Positions 41,504 to 45,580 of a stretch of 45,580 nucleotides of DNA are shown one piece after another (the first letter of the stretch is position 1; the number at the start of each line of letters is the position of its first letter). This DNA comes from Paenibacillus marchantiophytorum (GTDB lineage: Bacteria > Bacillota > Bacilli > Paenibacillales > NBRC-103111): assembly GCF_014640555.1 (NCBI RefSeq), contig NZ_BMHE01000054.1, positions 1 through 45,580 on the forward strand, written 5' to 3'. Below the pieces are notes generated by a model. The model was not told where the DNA came from. It saw only the letters and a list, made by a program, of their open reading frames with translations, and ran no database searches. The translations under genes were made by a program, and so were the position numbers.

Positions 41504-42301
41504 ATGACTTACAAGTTAGTTGCTGCTGATTTAGATGATACTTTGCTTCGCGATGATTTGACCATTGCCCAAGAAACGATCGATGCCATGCATCAAGCGG
41601 TTGCCAAGGGTGTCATGGTGACCATTGCTACGGGAAGAAGCTTCCCGTCTGCGGCCCGAATTGCCAACCAAATCGGCCTCAACGTCCCGATCATTACGTA
41701 CCAAGGCGCCTTAATCAAAAATCTATTAGATGAAGAAGTGCTCTACGAGCGCACAGTTCCCGTGGAAAGCGCCCGCTTCTTGCTCGACTTTTGCGAAAAG
41801 AGAAACCTTCATCTCCAGCTTTACCATGGCGACCAGCTTTATGCAGGTGAAGATAATGATAAAATCAAAAACTATGTTCGTCTTTCCAAAACGCCGTACA
41901 TTATCGGGGATCTCCGCCAATGGATCGATATTCCGCAGCCAAAACTGCTGATCGTGGATACGCCTGAGGTTTGCGATCAAATTCGCGAAGAGCTGCTTCC
42001 TCTGCTCGGGGACCAGATGCATATCACGAAATCCAAGCCGCACTATTTGGAATTCATGCACAAAGAAGGGACCAAAGGGCATGCGATTACCTTCCTCGCC
42101 GCGCATATCGGCTGCTCCTTAGAAGAAGTCATCGCTCTCGGAGATGCCTGGAATGATCGTGAAATGCTTGAAGTCGCTGGGCTTGGCGTAGCGATGGATA
42201 ATGCTTTGCCAGAGCTTAAGGCACTCGCGAATTACGTCACCAAAAGCAATAATGATAACGGTGTGGGCCATGTCATCGAGAAATTTATTTTGAACGCTTA
42301 A
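41504..42301 (+). CDS. Cof-type HAD-IIB family phosphatase
   Basis: This 265-residue hydrolase has HAD motif I DLDDTLLRDD (residues 10-19), motif II threonine in TIATGRSF, the type IIB cap in the middle, Lys in KEGTKGHA, and motif IV GDAWNDREMLEVAG. Such enzymes remove phosphate from sugar phosphates, FMN or similar small molecules; the substrate is not predictable. GGAG precedes the ATG. A possible promoter TTCCGT-17-TATAGC lies at 41431-41459. It is followed by its own terminator. Confidence 0.93.
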   Translation: MTYKLVAADLDDTLLRDDLTIAQETIDAMHQAVAKGVMVTIATGRSFPSAARIANQIGLNVPIITYQGALIKNLLDEEVLYERTVPVESARFLLDFCEKRNLHLQLYHGDQLYAGEDNDKIKNYVRLSKTPYIIGDLRQWIDIPQPKLLIVDTPEVCDQIREELLPLLGDQMHITKSKPHYLEFMHKEGTKGHAITFLAAHIGCSLEEVIALGDAWNDREMLEVAGLGVAMDNALPELKALANYVTKSNNDNGVGHVIEKFILNA

Positions 42302-42311
42302 TTCGAATTTC

Positions 42312-42362
42312 AACCGATTCCAGCTGCATGATTGACTTGTGCCAGCCAGAGTCGGTTTTTTC
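42312..42362 (+). terminator. terminator of the HAD phosphatase gene
   Basis: Stem AACCGATTC/GAGTCGGTT with a long interior region, then six T. Confidence 0.7.
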
Positions 42363-42449
42363 TTGGTATTTGCTCGTTAAATGGACATATCCTGTCTCTG
42401 CCGTTGATATATTACAGTAGACTCAGACTATTTCCGGAGGTGTTTCCAC

Positions 42450-44066
42450 ATGGAAAATTATCCGTTAACACTGCGCGCACTCTTCGACCGTTCCCAATCA
42501 CTGTTTGGCAAAAAAGAGGTCGTTTCCCGCACTAACTCCGGCATCTCTCGCTATACATACGCTGATTTCGGCAGACGTACACGGCAGCTATCCAGTGCTT
42601 TGCAAGGACTTGGCGTTAAGCCCGGTGATCGAATAGCCACGTTCGCTTGGAATCATCATTGGCACTTAGAGGCCTATTTTGCAATCCCTTGCATGGGCGC
42701 TGTGCTGCATACCGTCAATATTCGTCTCCCCCTCGAGCATATTGTGTACATTTTGAACCATGCCCAAGACCGCTTTCTTTTCGTTGATGAGACCCTGCTC
42801 CCGGTTATCGAGAAGATTCAAGATCAACTTACAACCATCGAAGGCTATATCATTATGACTGATCGTCAGGAATTGCCGCCTACTTCTTTACAGCCCGTCT
42901 ATGGATATGAGAACATATTAAATGATGGAGATCCGCAATACATGTTTAGCGACGACATACATGAAAGCGCTCCCGCTGGTTTGTGTTATACCTCGGCTAC
43001 GACAGGCAAACCTAAGGGTGTGGTGTACTCGCATCGCGGCATCTACCTGCATTCTTTGTCCATCGGCCTTGCCGATACACTCGGTTTATCCGAACGGGAT
43101 ACGGTCATGCCCATTGTGCCGATGTTTCATGTGAATGCGTGGGGACTCCCCTTCGCATCTGTCTGGTTCGGCAGCAAGCAGGTGCTGCCGGGACCAGCGC
43201 CCACACCGGGTATTCTGCTTGGCCTGATGGCCGATGAACAGGTTACGATTGCAGCCGGAGTACCCACCGTGTGGACGGCGGCGCTGAAAGCGCAAGAAGC
43301 CAAACAAGCGGATCTCTCCACCCTGCGAGCCGTCGTTTGCGGAGGGTCTGCCGCCCCGAGAAGTCTGATAGAAAGCTACGAACAGCGGCTCGGGATACCT
43401 TTCTATCATGCCTATGGCATGACGGAAACGTGTCCGCTGGTCACCGTCGCCAGACTCAAAAGCTATCAAGATGCTGCCTCTTACGATGAACAGTACACTA
43501 CCAGAGCCACACAAGGCTTGCTAGTGCCTGGCCTGGAAATGAAAATCGTCGGCCCTCGCGGCGAAGTCGCCTGGGATGGACATGAAATGGGTGAAATTCT
43601 GCTGCGAGGCCCTTGGGTCGCTACTGCTTATTACCAAGATGAGCGCACACAAGAATCGTTCCATGACGGCTGGTTTCATAGCGGAGATATCGCGGTCATT
43701 GACCAGGAAGGCTTTGTCAAACTGGTTGACAGAGCTAAGGATCTAGTGAAGAGCGGCGGTGAATGGATCTCCTCCCTTGACTTGGAAAACACTTTGATGG
43801 CCCATCCGAATGTATTCGAGGCCTGCGTGATTGGCGTCCCCCATCCCAAATGGGGTGAGCGTCCACTTGCCTTCGTCGTCCTGAAAGACTTCGCATTGCA
43901 AGCGGGCGACAAAGCCGATTTACTGCATTTTTTGACGCCCAAATTCGCCAAATGGTGGATTCCTGACGACGTTATTTTCCTTCAGGAAATCCCGCGATCC
44001 TCCGTCGGCAAATTTATGAAACGCGAGCTGCGTGAGCAGTATCAAACTTATTTTACAGGAGACTAG
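42450..44066 (+). CDS. fatty acyl-CoA ligase (AMP-binding, medium/long chain type)
   Basis: This 538-residue adenylate-forming enzyme activates a fatty acid with ATP and CoA. Motifs: P-loop YTSATTGKPKG about residue 180, MFHVNAWGLPFA, YGMTETCP, WFHSGDIAVID and DRAKDLVKSGGEWIS, and the catalytic Lys near the end in SSVGKFMKREL. The layout is close to FadD/AlkK-like ligases. CGGAGGTG precedes the ATG. It is first in a three-gene cluster with a thioesterase (7 bases after its end) and a 2,4-dienoyl-CoA reductase, supporting a role in fatty acid breakdown. Exact chain length is unknown. I saw no FadR-type operator upstream. Confidence 0.93.
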   Translation: MENYPLTLRALFDRSQSLFGKKEVVSRTNSGISRYTYADFGRRTRQLSSALQGLGVKPGDRIATFAWNHHWHLEAYFAIPCMGAVLHTVNIRLPLEHIVYILNHAQDRFLFVDETLLPVIEKIQDQLTTIEGYIIMTDRQELPPTSLQPVYGYENILNDGDPQYMFSDDIHESAPAGLCYTSATTGKPKGVVYSHRGIYLHSLSIGLADTLGLSERDTVMPIVPMFHVNAWGLPFASVWFGSKQVLPGPAPTPGILLGLMADEQVTIAAGVPTVWTAALKAQEAKQADLSTLRAVVCGGSAAPRSLIESYEQRLGIPFYHAYGMTETCPLVTVARLKSYQDAASYDEQYTTRATQGLLVPGLEMKIVGPRGEVAWDGHEMGEILLRGPWVATAYYQDERTQESFHDGWFHSGDIAVIDQEGFVKLVDRAKDLVKSGGEWISSLDLENTLMAHPNVFEACVIGVPHPKWGERPLAFVVLKDFALQAGDKADLLHFLTPKFAKWWIPDDVIFLQEIPRSSVGKFMKRELREQYQTYFTGD

Positions 44067-44073
44067 AATCGTT

Positions 44074-44532
44074 ATGACCAATCCTGAATTAGCAGGCTTT
44101 CGCTTTTATTCACCGACGAAGGTTCGGTTTTGCGAGACCGATGCGAATGGACATTTGAGTCATGTTTCATCCGTTATTTATATGGAGCAAGCGCGTTGTG
44201 AGTATATGAATGGGTTAGGTTTATTTTTTGCCGATACAGCCGGTGAGGCGGTTGATAAAACCTTCTTTCTCGTCAGTCAGTCCGTCGAGTATAAGTCGCA
44301 AGCGCATTTCAACGATACCCTGGATATCTATATGAAGGTACACCGACTCGGGAGATCATCGATTGAGACTCACTATGCGATTGTCCAAAGAGATACCCAA
44401 CAGGTCGTGAGCTTCGCCACGAGTACAGGTGTGTACATCGATGCCCATACTCAAAAAAGCACCCCGCTGCCGCTAGATTTAGCGAGCCGAATTGAACTGT
44501 TCGAAGCAGCGTTCGAACCAAATAACCGATGA
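44074..44532 (+). CDS. acyl-CoA thioesterase, hotdog fold (YbgC/4HBT type)
   Basis: This 152-residue protein has the 4-hydroxybenzoyl-CoA thioesterase pattern: KVRFCETDANGHLSHVSSVIYMEQARCEY, with the catalytic Asp in ETDANGH, then QSVEYKSQAHFNDTLDI. It hydrolyses acyl-CoA, perhaps to rescue CoA or release poorly degraded acids. The start at 44074 (MTNPELAG) follows AGGAG by 12 bases; a longer in-frame reading overlaps the ligase and lacks reason. It lies between ligase and reductase genes, so co-transcription is expected. Confidence 0.88.
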   Translation: MTNPELAGFRFYSPTKVRFCETDANGHLSHVSSVIYMEQARCEYMNGLGLFFADTAGEAVDKTFFLVSQSVEYKSQAHFNDTLDIYMKVHRLGRSSIETHYAIVQRDTQQVVSFATSTGVYIDAHTQKSTPLPLDLASRIELFEAAFEPNNR

Positions 44533-44548
44533 AGGGCGTGCGTTCTTG

Positions 44549-45400
44549 ATGTTCGACGAGAGCTTACTGAAGGATAAGGTCATTCTCATTACGGGCGGAG
44601 GCACCGGACTTGGCCGGGCGATGGGAGAGAAATTCCTGACGCTTGGCGCCAAATTGGCGATTACGAGCCGTCGTGAAGAGGTTCTGGTCAAAGCGGCCGC
44701 TGAAATGGGGCATGACGGCAAGGAAGTTTTCTACCATAGCTGCGATGTGCGCGATGCGCAGCAGGTGGCCGACATGGTAGCCGCGGTAGAAGATCACTAT
44801 GGCCGCATTGATGTACTGATCAATAACGCGGCCGGCAATTTCGCCAGCCCGACGGAGAATCTGTCTCCGCGGGCAGTTGATGCGGTGCTGAATATCGTCC
44901 TCCACGGCACGTTCTATACAACCCTGGAAGTGGGCAAAAGATGGATCGAGCAAGGGCGCGGCGGTACGATGCTGAACATCGTCACCTCTTACGCCTCGAC
45001 TGGCTCGGGTTTCGTCGTCCCGTCGGCTGCGGCCAAAGCCGGCGTGCTGGCCCTGACGCGCTCGTTGGCGGTCGAGTGGGCGCGGTACGGCATTCGCCAG
45101 GTGGCCATCGCGCCAGGGCTCTTCCCGACCGACGGCGCGTGGAGCCGATTGGCTCCGACACCCGAGCTGTCGGAGAAGCTTCTGAACCGCGTGCCGCTGG
45201 GCCGGGTCGGCGAGAAAGATGAGCTCGCGAACCTCGCGGCTTATCTAATTTCGGACTTCGCCGCCTATATTAACGGCGAAGTGATCACGATCGACGGCGG
45301 CGAATGGCTGCAAGGCGCCGGGCAGTTCAACGACCTGCTCGAGGTCACCGACGAGCAGTGGGTTACCCTTGCGGAGATGACACGCAAGGGTAAATCGTGA
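44549..45400 (+). CDS. 2,4-dienoyl-CoA reductase-like short-chain dehydrogenase
   Basis: This protein of 283 residues has the NADP Rossmann motif GGGTGLGRAM, NNAAGNFASPTENLSP, and the segment GSGFVVPSAAAKAGV in place of the usual Tyr-xxx-Lys. That segment, with GAWSRLAPT and the C-terminal INGEVITIDGGEW...FNDL, closely follows mitochondrial DECR1, in which the SDR tyrosine position is also changed. It should reduce 2,4-dienoyl-CoA during breakdown of unsaturated fatty acids. The start at 44549 gives a natural N-terminus (MFDESLLKDKV); AAGGG is 12 bases upstream. The second half is notably GC-rich. The stop codon sits in the stem of the following hairpin. Confidence 0.9.
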   Translation: MFDESLLKDKVILITGGGTGLGRAMGEKFLTLGAKLAITSRREEVLVKAAAEMGHDGKEVFYHSCDVRDAQQVADMVAAVEDHYGRIDVLINNAAGNFASPTENLSPRAVDAVLNIVLHGTFYTTLEVGKRWIEQGRGGTMLNIVTSYASTGSGFVVPSAAAKAGVLALTRSLAVEWARYGIRQVAIAPGLFPTDGAWSRLAPTPELSEKLLNRVPLGRVGEKDELANLAAYLISDFAAYINGEVITIDGGEWLQGAGQFNDLLEVTDEQWVTLAEMTRKGKS

Positions 45401-45427
45401 GCAGCGTGTCCGCGCTGCTCACGATTT
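45392..45427 (+). terminator. hairpin at the end of the fatty acid gene cluster
   Basis: A perfect 15-base-pair stem (AAATCGTGAGCAGCG and its complement) with a 6-base loop. It contains the stop codon. Only three T follow, so it may act as a 3'-end stabiliser or weak terminator. Confidence 0.6.
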
Positions 45428-45580
45428 AAGTCCGCGTGATCCCTTCATTTACTCCATGATCCTCTCATTTCCTCCAATCACCTTGCTGTAAGAGTGAAAA
45501 ACAGCGTTACGGCGGCACTTTCAGCAGGATGCCACTTCTTAGTGCTGTTTTTCAGCCTTAAGTCCGCATGATCCTCTCAT
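45426..45580 (+). repeat. intergenic direct repeats and a long hairpin, running off the window
   Basis: A 23-base sequence starting TTAAGTCCGC occurs at 45426-45448 and 45558-45580 (20 of 23 identical, 132 bases apart). Its second half CATGATCCTCTCAT also occurs at 45455-45468. Between them an inverted repeat GAAAAACAGC/GCTGTTTTTC (45496-45505 and 45544-45553) can fold. The array may continue past the window. No gene is seen here. Confidence 0.65.

Noticed and set aside
45392..45427. Strong terminator after the dienoyl-CoA reductase gene
   Set aside because: The hairpin is perfect, but only three T follow, so I listed it as weak rather than as a confident terminator.

Overview
The window looks like chromosome of a Paenibacillus-type Firmicute. 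The evidence is the 5' end of a 16S rRNA gene with a Bacilli-type leader, strong Shine-Dalgarno sites before nearly every gene, an SLH-domain surface enzyme, YesM/YesN-type sensor-regulator pairs beside carbohydrate ABC transporters, CsoR-type copper control, and many intrinsic terminators. I see no phage, insertion sequence, CRISPR array or tRNA gene.

Layout. 1-420: start of a leftward rRNA operon with tandem promoters. 522-5182: a VOC-fold protein, two small unknown proteins, a secreted SLH-anchored 5'-nucleotidase and a stand-alone HisC-type aminotransferase. 5279-15325: a locus for mannan or manno-oligosaccharide use, made of a LacI-family regulator, a divergent cellobiose/mannobiose 2-epimerase-like enzyme, a GH113 mannanase-like enzyme, a three-gene sugar ABC importer and a YesM/YesN-type two-component system. 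A perfect cre site lies next to the importer promoter, and a 14-base motif is shared by the epimerase promoter and the importer upstream region. 15511-20635: mscL with a zinc-ribbon tail, an SDR, a nitroreductase, and a YkoEDC-type ECF vitamin transporter (probably thiamine or its pyrimidine part) whose T component carries an in-frame stop.

20888-32778: a sulfatase converges on a 10-kb leftward operon made of two permeases, a lipoprotein, a membrane-bound AraC-type regulator and a 1479-residue modular GH9 enzyme. The GH9 catalytic domain departs from the usual substrate-binding signature, so this may be a polysaccharide locus of unknown substrate. 32779-33342: a gene-free stretch with a 51-base tandem repeat. 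33343-36773: an MFS transporter and two tandem PchR-like AraC regulators behind a clear Fur box, suggesting iron or siderophore control. 36786-39908: csoR-copZ and copA, with a near-perfect CsoR palindrome at copA.

39982-45400: adenosine deaminase, a possible broken small gene, a Cof-type HAD phosphatase, and an acyl-CoA ligase / thioesterase / 2,4-dienoyl-CoA reductase cluster for fatty acid activation and unsaturated fatty acid breakdown. The window ends in intergenic repeats.

The best candidates for something new are the sulfatase plus atypical GH9 locus, the layered control of the mannan locus, the dispersed 42-base palindrome and the Fur-controlled PchR pair. All functions are read from motifs and context without database searches.
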